Source: Palaemon carinicauda
Taxonomy: Eukaryota; Arthropoda; Malacostraca; Decapoda; Palaemonidae
Direction: 5' to 3'
DNA length: 64,000 nt
Assembly: GCF_036898095.1 (NCBI RefSeq)
Contig: NC_090739.1
Coordinates: forward strand, 104,042,752-104,106,751
Shown here one piece after another: positions 1 through 11,282 of the stretch (position 1 is the stretch's first letter; each line of letters begins with the position of its first letter). A model generated the notes under the pieces. The model made no database searches. It had not been told where the DNA came from and saw only the letters and a program-made list of their open reading frames with translations. The position numbers and the translations under genes are program-made.

Positions 1-3000
1 CACACTGAGAACATTGATAGCTATGGGATATTTACAAATTGCTTTATTGAAGGAGGGTAAAATCTAAAATATTACAGTACAATATTAAATGTTATGTCTT
101 TCGATGCCATAAGGTTTTAATCTTGCCAAAAGCAAAGTACCCACTACTGACCTTGTGAGTAATTATTTCTGTCCTCACGCCCTTTTGTTTAGTTGCTTGC
201 CATTAAGAGATCACAAGAGCTCAGTGAAGCTAGAGTAGTTTTAGTAGTAAATTGAGGATTATAAGATTAGATTAAAATTAATTGATGGAGTTGCAATATT
301 AATGAAAATAAAGTATTGAAAATTGGATATTGCATAACCTAGCTACCTTATGTTACTTTTTTGTTCCACGACACAAAGAAATAAGGTAACTCACACCACC
401 CTATCTTTTCTACCTCTCATAAACCAGAATAGTTAAGTGTCATCGGTGCATCTCACAGGATTCTCTGTAGGCGTTACAATTGAGGGTCTTGGCAGCGTTT
501 CTTCACGCCCTACTATAGCTACACCAGCTTTATAGCCTTCAACTTTACCTCCTTCCCTGCCTTCACTCTTCCGTCTTCCCTCCAAGCTGTTTATAACTAT
601 TACTTCAAAGTGCATCCCCCGGTTGCGCTTGGGTGTTGAATAGCCTCACAGGCCCAAACGCTGGGCTATATTCCTAAATCTAATAAAGTCTGCCTTTTAA
701 AAAAATCGCCAAACACAGGGTTCCCATAGATTTTTTTTACACTTGCAAAATTCTCAATAATTAGAATATAGTTAATGCCCTACATACAAATTATTCAAAA
801 TCCGCATTACTCCTTTTATAAATTCCTTAACTAACCTTATGGTTAGATATCTTGCCAATGTATTGAAACTAAGATTATTATATTATACACTGAATCGTTG
901 TCAGGTGTAACAAGATCAAGTGTTTTTTTATGCTACATTTATTCTCATTTATCGCATATTGGTATAGCAATAGGATTTAAAACCCAGAAAAGTTTCATCC
1001 TTGATATCAATGTCTGATTTACTTTTGATGAAAATCTACAAATATTTATTATTGGGATTCAGTGCTATGAAAATTTTAAGAATTCCATTGTAAGGAATGA
1101 GTGATTGTTGTGCTAGTATTGAGTGATTGGTTTGAGATTCTTATGGAGAAATTAGGTCGTTCTTTTGCCTAATTCTTTTCTATAGAGTTTGTCCCCAAAT
1201 GGAAAAGGAAGTCAGTTTTTATTTTTAGCAGAAAGGATTTTAGTTACAGCTTTTTGTAGAGTAGTGGGAGTTAGAATTCCATGTAGAATTATGGAGTGTT
1301 TTGCATTGTAATTTACCTAGCATAGTTTCTAAGCAATTTTTATCTAACTATGTGAAAAGGAGAAAAATATCCTCTATCCAATTAGCAAGTATAATACTCA
1401 GTAATTTAGCCCATTGTCAAGCTTCAAACTCGAGTTTCTTCAAAAGAATATTTTCCAAGAGAGTAGAATTGTCAGATATATTAAGCAGAGCATATAAAGA
1501 AAACTAGGTATTTCAAAATTTTGAAATAACTCGTCTTATATTGTTATTAATGTAGCCTATTAGATTAAAAAAGAACTTGAAGTTTTAGTATATGCCCAAA
1601 TATTATAGATATCTGACATAAGTTTGTGTTCAACTTGAATTTCTGTAAAGATATTTTTTTTAAAATATAAGATTATTTTCTCGAATTTAAAGCTTGGACG
1701 TATTAATTATGTGATTTATTGAACTATCTAAGGAGAAAATTTCGGTCTCCATAAAGTCACCCATAAGAAATTAATTGAAGAATATAATTTGTGTTTCCGT
1801 TCATAGAGATTTGAGTTTTATGCTTCACTCTTTATAAGTGAATATTTTCCTAATATTAGTTAACTTGTATAGAAGTTATTATTATTGGTCCTGTGTTTCT
1901 CTATTACGAAAATTATTCTAACTTTTTTTTATTCTGAATTAAAACGCGTAATGAATTCATCATTATTTTAAATGTAATAAAAGTTGATGAATTGATGGAT
2001 ACTATAGAAAATTAAATGAAGTATTTGATAATTTAAGAATATATTTGCCTTCGTTAGTATTTTTGTTCAAGCCCCTTACATTGAAAGGTATGTGGGAGCT
2101 CAGAGACGTTCGTGTCCCAAACAACACTAAATTCATATTGGTTATTTAATATTTGTTCATGTTGTTGCGGTTTTCAATAGAGAATATCGTACTCCTCTAA
2201 TGTGATCTCCTCCTGTCTTGTGTCTGAGCTCATTTTGGTAATTTTAAAAGGTATTCTAAACTTCATTACAGGTTGTGTTAATCTAAAGTCTGCCAAGGAC
2301 AAAAATCCAGAAAGTATAAGATTATTTTAATTGCTAAAAATAACTTGATCATATACTATATTGTCCGTAATTTGTAGTGAATATCAAGTTACAGAGGACC
2401 TGCAGAAATATGCAATGAATTATAAAGGATCATCTCCTGTGATTATTGGCTGAAGATACTTTATGCTGGGAATATGTTCTAGTGATAGTATAGTAAGGAA
2501 TTATGAGCGAAGAATTATAAGATGATCATAAAGGCTTATATACTGAAGATAGTATATTGCAGTAAGGGGTTTAAGCTAAATATAGTATATTGAAGGTGAT
2601 GATAGTATCTAGTGGGGTTAAATTTATTTAATTATATAGGTGTGTATGGCATAAACTAGTTTCTCAGAATACTGTATATGTTTTGGGTATTGGTTGTAAG
2701 CTTGTCATTAGGAGCTATATTAACTTGGAAGTAAAACTTAATTTACCTCAGACTGTAGTTAAATATTCAGTTAGGATCATATGTTTCACAACTCTGTCTG
2801 CATGTTAAACGAAAGCCATTTCCATAGGGTTATTTAAAAAGAAAAGAAAAAAAAAAGAATAGTGTCGTTAGCTAAGTGTTTTGGGTTAAACTCGCTCTCC
2901 AGCTTTTTCTTGGGAACTTTATTACACAACTAAAGTGGTTCAGGTGTCCATGTGTAAGGTGAATGCGTACTTCGGTCCGATCTGACTGTCTGCTGGGGGA

Positions 3001-3562
3001 AGTAGCAAGGATGGTCAGGGCAGTAGCCTTGCACGTCTCTTCTCTTTTACCTGACTCAATCATGTGCATTAAATGGGGCGAGACAGGGAGGCAACTTGGC
3101 ATTTGTGAATCTTGTCTGCTTTTGAGTGAGCCTCAGGTGTCTGTAGTAATGGATCGTCTGAAATTGCCCAAAGGCCTGAACATGACTTTTTATTCTTTTA
3201 GATTTTACTTTGTTTTCCATTCTAGAAGTATTAATTATTTTTTTCCTTGTTGAAGTGTATGATTTAATGTTTCATGGAAGAATTAACGTAACTATAATTG
3301 CTGGAATCATAGTAATGTAAATAATGACATGTCTTTTACCATTTAACTTCAGGAGAGTTCCAAACTATTCCTGAAGTCTTTAAATTACAATCCATATATT
3401 TTTTGTAAAATTGTTAATAAAATAATTAAAAAAGAAAAGGAAAGCATTCAAGGGCCTAGTAACAATGCTTCATCAGACGAAAACTTTGCATTAAGTTTCT
3501 GGTTACTAGGTGGGACAGGGGATGGCCTTGGTGGGCTTTCCTTTTCCTCCCTTTTTATTAAT
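1..3562. other. AT-rich intergenic sequence, no gene recognised
   Basis: Open frames here are short (76 to 96 residues at most), have no recognisable domain and sit in AT-rich sequence. I see no tRNA, no coding homology and no terminal repeats. The last bases (TTATTAAT) abut the left end of DIRS-A. Confidence 0.6.
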
Positions 3563-3869
3563 AAAGGGATTTTGACGTAGGAAAAATCTATTTCTGGGCG
3601 AAGGACCTGTGCCGCCCAGTGAATAAGCTCCATTTAGCACTTATTCTTAGGTAATTTACTGCTAAATATACCAGAGAAAAAATGTAAAGGAGTGCTAGGT
3701 TAACTAGCTCGCTCACCTATTGGTGTCGGTATAAAATTGGGCGTATATTCCAGAGGTCCCGCACTATTTAGATTAATCCACGACAGAGAACCCCAATAGA
3801 GGAGAGCCGTTCAACCTCACTCGGTACTACTACAATGCATCCGCTCAGAACCCAACTCCTTAGCACCCA
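3563..3869. repeat. DIRS-A left inverted terminal repeat
   Basis: From about 3593 the sequence is the reverse complement of 11004-11268 over roughly 270 bp, with few differences. Both contain the block GAGAACCCCAATAGAGGAG or its complement. The outermost 3563-3592 is unique to this end and reappears in complement in the internal complementary region. Confidence 0.92.
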
Positions 3870-3905
3870 AAGTTTGGAGACTCCAAGGGAGAGGAGCTGG
3901 GAGGG

Positions 3906-3997
3906 TTCACTGGGCGGCACAGGTCCTTCGCCCAGAAATAGATTTTTCCTACGTCAAAATCCCTTTTCTGGGCTCGAACCTGTGCCGCCCAGTGAAT
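3906..3997. repeat. DIRS-A internal complementary region
   Basis: The first half (3906-3965) is the reverse complement of the extreme left end (about 3563-3624). The second half (about 3963-3997) is the reverse complement of the extreme right end (about 11250-11282). They meet at CCCTTTTCTGGG near 3961-3970, the expected junction of the two ends sharing a TTT. This is the hallmark of DIRS elements, where the region templates completion of the linear ends into a circle. Confidence 0.9.
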
Positions 3998-4299
3998 CTA
4001 TACAAGAGAAAAATGTCACCAAACTTGCAAAATAAAGGAAAAAACATAAGCGTAAGAGAAATACAGGATGCTTTAATCAGAGATGAGTACCAAAAAACAA
4101 TTATAAGGGTATCTTAAATATGAACATAAATCCAATAAGGTAGGTATAATAATGCCGTGAGTGATAATATATACAGATACTCAGGAGCATAAAATTTACA
4201 AATATAATAACAGTATTCAGGTGCGAGACCAACGAATACAATAGGGTATAAATGAGACAGGTAAGAGGGAGAGATAAAGAGTCAAGGCATTAACCTGAG

Positions 4300-5340
4300 T
4301 TACTCGTGAGTAACTACGCTCCCTGTGGCTACTGTAGAAAATTTTAGGGCTTCCAAATGTTTAAGGTAGTGTTTCTTGAACACTGACGGTGATTTCCACC
4401 CTGTATACCTGGAAAGGTCTGTAAAATTCATGTGGTGAAAGAAGTTCACCGAGGTGGCAACCGCCCTGATATCATGTGCAAGAGGAAAAGAGTCAGGGTT
4501 AGCTTGTTTAATAAAATACAAAATTTGTTGCCTGATCCCTTTAATAGTAATGGTACCGCCTTGTTCTCTAACGAATAGAGGCCCCGAGGAGTTAGAGGAG
4601 GTCCGGGATAGATAAGACCTAAGAGTAGTGACAGGGCACAGCGACGGATCTTGCGTGAGGGGAACAATTTTCCAGGAGGTCCATCTGTTTTGAGGGTCTT
4701 CATTCTTAGCCAAAAAGAATTTGTTAGGAGAAAGAAGGACCTCTCCTGAAGGCAGAAAGTCAATATGACCCGGGTCTCTCGACAAGGCTGCCAATTCAGA
4801 AATTCTTGCCCCGGAAGCCAAGCTCACTAGAAAAAGTGTTTTTCTGAGAAGGGGCATGTAATCACAAGAACTGTTAATGGTATCAGAAGCCAATTTGAGT
4901 ACGTCATTAAGGAACCAGGTCACCGGGGTAGGACGAGTAACCGGTTTCAGTCTGGCACAAGCTTTCGGAATTGAAGCTAACAAAGAGTCGGTTAAGTCTA
5001 TGTTAAAACCCACTAGGAAGATCTTTTTCAGAGCCGATTTAATAGTGGTGATAGTATTGGCTGCCAGACCTGATTCTAATAAAGATCTAAAGAAAGTGAC
5101 TGTAAGGTTCAAGTTCATACAGATCACGTCTAAGTCTATTAAAAATTTTGCCAACTTTTTAACTGCAGAGTCATACTGACGGATGGTGGAATCCCGTTTA
5201 TCCGATTCTAGGAACAAGGTGTTTTGAGGATCAATATTGGCACCATGCATAGCCGCAAACTTCATAAAGTCCATAAAGTTAGGGCGCTCTGAATGTTTGA
5301 GAAAGCGTACACAACGCGTGTTTGTACTATCTGAGACAGA
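4300..5340 (-). CDS. DIRS-A tyrosine recombinase (YR) domain
   Basis: This is the C-terminal part of a 1059-codon minus-strand frame (7479 to 4300). It should integrate the circular cDNA by cutting and rejoining DNA through a covalent phosphotyrosine. Visible active-site elements are the first Arg in GARISELAAL (about 4800), the H-x-x-R box in LAHDIRAVAT (about 4475), and the tyrosine in KKHYLKHL (codon near 4367). An N-terminal SAM-like core-binding region (RDSTIRQYDSAVKKLAKFL) lies upstream. The frame is open to a stop after VVTHE. In this copy it shares a frame with RT, while RNase H lies in another frame between them. All catalytic residues that I can recognise are present. Confidence 0.88.
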   Translation of the reverse strand, partial: SVSDSTNTRCVRFLKHSERPNFMDFMKFAAMHGANIDPQNTLFLESDKRDSTIRQYDSAVKKLAKFLIDLDVICMNLNLTVTFFRSLLESGLAANTITTIKSALKKIFLVGFNIDLTDSLLASIPKACARLKPVTRPTPVTWFLNDVLKLASDTINSSCDYMPLLRKTLFLVSLASGARISELAALSRDPGHIDFLPSGEVLLSPNKFFLAKNEDPQNRWTSWKIVPLTQDPSLCPVTTLRSYLSRTSSNSSGPLFVREQGGTITIKGIRQQILYFIKQANPDSFPLAHDIRAVATSVNFFHHMNFTDLSRYTGWKSPSVFKKHYLKHLEALKFSTVATGSVVTHE

Positions 5341-6487
5341 ACCGGATTGGGTATCGGGTGAGGGTATAATCTCAACTCCCGCAGGAGAGGATACCAGTTG
5401 CTCTTGGGCCAGTTGGGTGCGACCAAGGCTACTTGTCCCTTGAAGGATCTCAGTTTGTCTAGAACTTTCAGCAAAAGATTCACCGGGGGAAAGAGATAAA
5501 TCTTTTCCCAGTTGTCCCAATTCTGTGACATGGCGTCTGTGGCGTAAGCCTGAGGGTCTAGATTGGGAGCCACATATACTCTCAATTTGTGGTTGGATTC
5601 CGTGGCGAAGAGGTCCACTTGGAGACCGGGAACCTGAGAGAGAATCCACCGAAATGACTTTAGATCGAGTGACCATTCCGATTCTAGAGGGGAGGTCCGG
5701 GACAGGGCGTCTGCCACTACATTCCGGACTCCCGCCAGGTGGACAGCTGAAAGATGCCAACGGTTCGAGGCTGCTAAGGAGAATATGGCTACTAGAACAT
5801 GGTTCAGAGGCCCTGACTTTGACCCGCCTCTGTTGAGGCAGCGGACCACCACTTCGCTGTCGAGGACCAGACGAAGGTGTTGTTTCTTGGGAAGAGCGAG
5901 ACGTTTCATGGTTAGAAGAACTGCCATGGCCTCTAGCACATTGATGTGAAAATGGCGGAACAAGGGAGTCCAAAGACCTTGAACTTTCTTGAGCTGAGAA
6001 TAGCCGCCCCAACCTGATAGGGATGCGTCTGTGTGAATGATTAATTCCGGGGGCGGAAATCGAAGGGGAACTGACTTTGACAGACTGTTTGCTCTTGTCC
6101 AAGGAAGAAGTCTTTCCCGTAGAATGGGAGGAAGGCGGACTTTCCTGTCCCGGAGCTTCCGGTTCGCCCTCGAACGCCAGACACGATTGATATCTTTCAA
6201 TTTTGCCTTCAGAAGAAGATCCGTCACTGAGGCAAACTGAAGGGACCCCAGAATCTTCTCTTGAAGCCGTCTGGAACTTACTTTGTCTTGGAGAAAGCGT
6301 TTGGTGTTCCTTGCAATCTCTAACCTCTTGGGTCTGGGAAGACACAGAGTATGAGATATAAGATCCCATTGCAGGCCGAGCCATTGGAACTTCGATTTTG
6401 GAAGAAGACGGGACTTCTTGACGTTGATCTGGAAGCCTAGAGATTGAAGATAATGGATGACTTTGTGAGTGGCTTTTAGGCAAATTT
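5262..6487 (-). CDS. DIRS-A RT connection and RNase H domain (shifted frame)
   Basis: The longest open stretch (6227-5262, 321 aa) carries RNase H motifs: the first Asp in IIHTDASLSGWGGY, Glu in NVLEAMAVLL, Asp in RLVLDSEVVVRCL, and the late ADALSR signature. DIRS-type VDLFATESN and VALVAPNWPKSNWYP blocks follow. RNase H removes the RNA strand after reverse transcription. The frame is offset from the RT frame upstream. The switch falls at about 6481-6488, just after the catalytic YLDDWL, where the other frame starts to make RT thumb-like sequence. The 3' end overlaps the start of the YR frame, as is usual in DIRS elements. A single-base indel is the simplest cause, but programmed frameshifting cannot be excluded by eye. 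Confidence 0.85.
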
Positions 6488-7479
6488 TGGGAGGTGTCTG
6501 ACCAAATGAGCCAGTCGTCCAGATAGGCTACTACTTGAATCCCTTGATTCCTGAGTTCCTGAACAGCGACTTCTGCTAGCTTTGTGAAGATCCTTGGGGC
6601 AATGTTGAGCCCGAAAGGCATCACCTTGAAGGAGTAACTTTTGTCCCCTAAGCGAAAGCCTAGGTACGGACGGAAGTGTCTCGCTATCGGGACGTGATAG
6701 TAGGCGTCTGTAAGATCGATAGAGGTGGTGACGGCCCCACGGGGAAGTAAGGTCCGCACCTGCGAGACGGTAAGCATTCGAAACTTGTCGCATTGAATGG
6801 ACAAGTTGAGAAGGGATAGATCTAGAATCACTCTTCTCTTGTCTGAATCCTTCTTCGGGACACTGAACAGCCGACCTTGAAACTTCAGATGTTTCGTTTC
6901 TTGTATGGCATTCTTTTGTAAAAGATCCTGGACAAATTCGACCAGGTCCGGAGTGGAATGTTGACGAAATTTGTTCGGAGGAGGAGGTCCTTGAATCCAA
7001 CTCCACCCTAGTCCCTTGGAGATGATACTGAACGCCCAGGGACTGAACCTCCATTTGTTGCGGAAGGCATAGAGCCTCCCCCCTACCTGCTGCACCTCAG
7101 TATTGATTTGAGGAGTTGCCTCCACGTCCGCCTCGGAAGTTCTTTCCTCTGCGAAAGGCTCTTCCCCTGCCTTTGTTCTGGTTAGAGCCACGGTGGAAGC
7201 CTCTACCTCTACCATAACTCTGGGAAGAGCTATGAGCCTCGTAGGACTGGTTAAAGGCAGGGGAAGTGGCGGAGGCACCAGAAAGCTGGCTCTTAGGTAG
7301 CAGAACGGTGACATAGTCATCCGAAGGAGCCCGAGAGGTGGAAGGCTGTGCAGGGGCAACAGAAGATGGAGGAAGAGGCAGCCGGAAGTTGGATGAAGCA
7401 CTCTGTTGTTGCCTGAACTGGGTGGAGGTATATGGTCTAAGCTTCTTCCTACCCCGGGCTTGATAATTTGCGGGGTCAT
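6481..7479 (-). CDS. DIRS-A reverse transcriptase domain
   Basis: N-terminal part of the pol-like frame. RT blocks visible in order are: FSVPKKDSDKRRVILDLSLL (fingers), TTSIDLTDAYYHVPI (first catalytic Asp), SFKVMPFGLNIAPRIFTKL, and VVAYLDDWLIWSD (catalytic Asp pair, about 6520). YLDDWL in place of YxDDI is typical of DIRS elements. The frame opens at 7479 inside gag, which ends at 7097, so gag and pol overlap in different frames by about 380 bp. The true start codon is uncertain. Conserved pol-like sequence begins roughly at 7190. Confidence 0.88.
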
Positions 7480-9171
7480 ACTTGCGTTTAGGGGTCAAAC
7501 CCCAACGGGCTTTAAGGCTCTGATTAACCCTAGTGGCCTCCGCCAAGACTTCCTCTACGAGATCCTCGGGGAAGAGATTTGAACCCCAACAGGAGGACCG
7601 GATGAGTTTATTAGGTTCATGCCTAATCGTCGCCTCAGCTAGAACATGCTTGCGACATCTGCGTTTAGCAGTAGCGAAGTCATACAAGTCATAATATAAC
7701 GACTGTAACGTAGCCTTGTTGAGAGACTTAAAAATACTCTCCGTATCGTAAGTCAAGGCTATCGACTCCGTGGATGTGGCCAGGTTTAGAGTACGGCCCA
7801 CACGTAGGCGGGAATCATATTCCTGTTTAATGAGAGATTCCGGGAGACGGGGAAGCTTCTCACTAAACAAGACTGAGGCACAGTCTGCTGCAAGCTTGCC
7901 GGAGGTAAAGGTGGTATGGACGTTGTCCCAACACTCAATACCTGAGGGAAGAAGGAGGGAGATTGGATCCACCTCTCGGATGGGAGGCAAGGGCTTCTCC
8001 TCCAGAGCATATTGAAAGGCAAGCTCTGCCACCTTATTGACGCATGGTGTCAAGGTGGTCTTGTCCATTAAGAACATCGTAAAGGAGCTTTTATGAGGCG
8101 TCAGCATGGTGTTAGTGCAGCCGATGTCATTCAAAAATCTGGCCCAAACAGATTGGGCTTGCTCCTTCGGGAAGATGACCGTCTCTTTGGGGACCTTGTC
8201 TAATCGGACTAAAGCTTCCTCGGTAAGTCTGGCATAACCATGAAATGGAAATGCCAGACCCGGAGGAAAGAATTCAAAGTCCTCTAGAGGACGAGTGCCA
8301 AGGCCCTCCAGAGTCAACATTCCGTCTGAGAACGGGGAATGAAGAGCCATCCGCCAGGGGTTGTTCTTGGCAAACGGCGGGAGCTTAGAGGCATCCGGTA
8401 TGAGAGAGCTTTGGACTCTCTCCGGAGCTCCTTGCTCTAAAGCCCCAATTCTCTGACTGAAGTTAGAGAACATCGTGTCCATCCTCGACTGCATCTCCGA
8501 AACCAACTTTGCCTGCATCTCCGACACGATGCGAAGCATAGCTGATTCGGAAAGGCCCGGGCTAGCAGCAGGAGGGGCGGAAGGAACTCCCGGGTCGTGA
8601 GACTTAGAGGAGGAACCAGAGGTCTTTGAAGACGGGTTGTACCATGTTTAGAGCCATGAGAAGTCTTGTGAGGCTTGCGAGCTTTGGGTAAGGTCCTTGA
8701 AGTAGACTTATCCTTAGGGGGAACCGGGTATGAACGTTGAGACGAATCACGGTCCCCAGAAAATCCAAGAAAGGAAGAGCGATCAGAAGAAGAAGAAAGA
8801 GCGGGGCTGAGGATAGGAATCTCAGCGCCGGACACACCTGCCTCACTTACCACCCTACCTGTATCCGGCTCGTCTAGCAACATTGGTTCGACGTCCAGGT
8901 TCATGGAGGCAACATTGTCCTCCAGACCTCCGGGGGCGTCCGATGGATCTTGCTCTGGGTCGATGAGACCCGTTATAGTGGCATCAATGTGGGCAATGAT
9001 GGGAGCTGCCACATGCCTAGCCACAGCAGCTGAAGACTTGGCGTTGGGGTAAACCATGGTGCAGTAGTCCTCAGATAGGACGTACGGCCGCTTAGACTTT
9101 ACATTCCGGGCAAACCCACCAATCCACACCTTCAGTGTGGCCCGAGCCGCAGACTTTTGCTCCGGGGATGC
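7097..9171 (-). pseudogene. DIRS-A gag-like ORF, main exon, with an apparent frameshift
   Basis: Two overlapping minus-strand frames (9171 to about 8600, then 8539 to 7097) together make one long Gag-like protein. The first begins right after an AG acceptor (exon start 9171) and includes acidic and Ser-rich sequence. The second contains a coiled-coil-like start (MLRIVSEMQAKLVSEMQSRM), a hydrophobic middle part, and a basic RG-rich tail (RGRGFHRGSNQNKGRGRAF) that could bind RNA. The frame changes near 8600-8640. Homology to Gag rests on position upstream of RT and on composition, as DIRS Gags are poorly conserved. Confidence 0.7.
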
Positions 9172-9283
9172 CTGAAATAATAGGGGGAATTATAAAAGGG
9201 AGACTCCCAATGGTCCTTCAAGACCATAGATATCTTACTAATAGTAAATAAAATAAGAAGGCAATATAGCCAACGGGACTCAC
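9172..9283 (-). other. Predicted 112-bp intron in DIRS-A gag
   Basis: On the minus strand the upstream frame ends ...GACTCG followed by GTGAGT (donor, 9283-9278). The downstream frame begins after TTATTTCAG (acceptor, 9173-9172). Removing 112 bp joins the frames in phase 0: codon TCG at 9286-9284 is followed by GCA at 9171-9169, and 14 codons later the long gag frame continues without a stop. Splicing is predicted from sequence only. Confidence 0.65.
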
Positions 9284-9454
9284 CGAGTCAGATCCAAGGG
9301 TAGTGATGAGGTCGAAGCAAATCACACAGTTATCCGGGTGCCATACCACAACGTCTTCCAGTTGAACCCCACAAGGGGCGTGAGATCGGCAGACGGAGTG
9401 GCCACAAGGCTGGTGCAGAACAGCTGCACAGGCCGGCGTCAGACAATGCACCAT
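9284..9454 (-). CDS. DIRS-A gag first coding exon, Cys/His-rich
   Basis: Fifty-seven codons from ATG (9454) to the predicted donor at 9284. The peptide is rich in Cys and His (Cys at about residues 4, 9, 17, 22, 28, 43 and 46, with His between), suggesting a zinc-binding fold. It ends with CVICFDL. The DIRS-B gag starts with a comparable cysteine-rich segment ending CEECVGL, which supports it as a real Gag N-terminus. The ATG is immediately preceded by TTTTTACAG, a good acceptor, so a further 5'-UTR intron is likely. Confidence 0.6.
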
Positions 9455-9497
9455 CTGTAAAAAGAATAGTATATGAGAAACTGTAATTCTCTTAATT

Positions 9498-9935
9498 AGG
9501 GGCGGGTCTGGAGGACCCGGGCCTAACATAGGTCTAACACAAGATTAGAGCTTAACTGTACTATTCTTTAAGTGGCCTAACATAGGTCTAACACAAGAAT
9601 AGAGCTTAACTGTACTATTCTTTTAAGTAGGGGCGGGTCCGGAGGACCCGGGCCTAACATAGGTCTAACACAAGATTAGAGCTTAACTGTACTATTCTTT
9701 AAGTAGGGGCGGGTCCGGAGGACCCGGGCCTAACATAGGTCTAACACAAGATTAGAGCTTAACTGTAAAAAATAAAAATAAAATTTTTTTTTTTTAAATT
9801 AGGGGCGGGTCCGGAGGACCCGGGCCTAACATAGGTCTAACGCAAGGTTAGAGCTTAACTGTAATATTCTTACATAGGGGCGGGACCGGGGGTCCCGGGC
9901 CTAAACATAAGTCTAACTTGAAACTAAAGTATAGC
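9498..9935. repeat. Minisatellite of about 76 bp, six units, in the DIRS-A leader
   Basis: Units start near 9498, 9572 (lacking the GC-rich head), 9628, 9704, 9801 and 9876. Each full unit has a GC-rich head GGGTCCGGAGGACCCGGGCC followed by an AT-rich tail TAACATAGGTCTAACACAAG. GGGTCCGGAGGACCC is a perfect short palindrome able to form a hairpin. The array lies upstream of the first gag ATG and may be in a 5'-UTR intron. Confidence 0.9.
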
Positions 9936-11003
9936 CATCCATTCCGGTCAAGCCGGGAGTATAAAAAAGGATGCAATAACAAGGAATTAAGACACATAGT
10001 GTCTGATTTCCCGGGGTGGGGTAGACCCCGGGCCGGGAAATAAAGGTATATTCAATACCAATTCCTTTAGAGACTCCGGGGTAGTGATCTGTCATATATA
10101 ATCATCATAGGAAATGTTATAAAATAATAGGGGGGCGGAACTGTAACTAAGAACTGCCAATCAAACCCGGAGGGTTTCGTATAACATAAGCCAGAATGAA
10201 AAGTGAATATAAAATAGGGTGCACCGGGATCCAACTCTGTTGACCGGTGGCCAACCAGACTAGACAGAGACTAAACCGCCGGGCCACCCGGAGGACAAAG
10301 TCCATAAACACTTAACTACCCCCTCTAGAAGGAGGGAAGGCAACGGTCCCTTAGTGGAGGGGGGAGAAGCCTAGCCTCCCACCTAGCTAGAGGGGGAGCG
10401 TGGGGGAGGATCACGTGATACGAGGCAGCAGGGCTACCAACTGACGATCCCCAACCAGACAGATCAAACGGAGTAATGGCACAAATATTCATTATAAAAA
10501 TAATAATAGCGTTAAATATATGAATAAACACATAGAAAATTTTTGGGCAAGGCATGCAACATAAATAATTAAATCACAAAAGACACACCTGATGGCTAAA
10601 AAACATTGCCGCCTTAGCACGGTCGGCAGCCATAGCGATACGTAAATGATATCGGCCCAAAAATTGAACCACGAGGATTCTAAACGCTAAATAATGAATA
10701 TTCACAATAACAAATAATATTTGATAATAAAAATAATACACATAGTAACACCGCAAGTGAAAATTAAAAGCTCTCAAAAACAGGAGTACCAACTGTAGTG
10801 AAATCAAGCAAGATCGGTATGAACGAAGAGAATAAACTCCTATAATATAAATATTAAACGATCTAGGTTGCTCAAAACACAGTAAAACCCAGCTTGGTAC
10901 TTAACTTAGACGGTGTCTCCTGGGAAACCGACGAAGAAGCCATAATTCACTAGAAAATATCCAAAATTCGAGAGCACTAGAAAAATGCGGGTTACTGCAC
11001 AAG
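9936..11003 (-). other. DIRS-A leader, no coding region recognised
   Basis: The sequence lies between the minisatellite and the right inverted repeat. Short frames have no recognisable domain. A possible splice donor (CATCAG followed by GTGTGT, intron starting at 10588 on the minus strand) could pair with the acceptor before the gag ATG at 9454. That pairing is speculative. Confidence 0.45.
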
Positions 11004-11282
11004 TCGTGCTAAACGGAGTTGGGTTCTGAGCGGATGCATTGTAGTAGTACCGAGTGAGGTTGAACGGCTCTCCTCTATTGGGGTTCTCTGTCGTGGATTA
11101 ATCTAAATAGTGCGGGACCTCTGGAATATACGCCCAATTTTATACCGACACCAATAGGTGAGCGAGCTAGTTAACCTAGCACTCCTTTACATTTTTTCTC
11201 TGGTATATTTAGCAGTAAATTACCTAAGAATAAGTGCTAAAAGGAGCTTATTCACTGGGCGGCACAGGTTCGAGCCCAGAAA
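11004..11282. repeat. DIRS-A right inverted terminal repeat
   Basis: Reverse complement of 3593-3869. The outer end (11269-11282, ending GAGCCCAGAAA) differs from the left end and matches the second half of the internal complementary region. The element's transcription start would lie in this repeat on the minus strand. Confidence 0.92.

Larger units (their letters stand above)
3563..11282 (-). mobile_element. DIRS-A: DIRS-like tyrosine-recombinase retrotransposon, nearly complete
   Basis: A 7.7-kb element read on the minus strand. In coding order it has a gag-like gene (9454 to 7097), RT, RNase H, and a tyrosine recombinase ending at 4300. The ends are inverted repeats of about 270 bp (3563-3869 against 11004-11282). 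A third segment at 3906-3997 is complementary to both outer ends joined together. DIRS elements are known to use this internal complementary region to form a circular DNA that the tyrosine recombinase integrates without making a target duplication. No target duplication is visible here, as expected. The termini are AAA on both sides. Frame changes in gag and between RT and RNase H suggest the copy is dead or needs frameshifting. Confidence 0.9.

Noticed and set aside
433..615. 60-codon minus-strand frame
   Set aside because: Low-complexity composition and no homologue recognised.
1301..1507. 68-codon plus-strand frame
   Set aside because: Short, in AT-rich DNA, no domain, no sign of splicing or conservation.
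2963..3253. 96-codon plus-strand frame
   Set aside because: No recognisable domain, and an opposing frame of similar length overlaps it; likely chance.
9498..9935. Satellite centromere-type array
   Set aside because: Only six units, fully inside DIRS-A between gag and the right inverted repeat.
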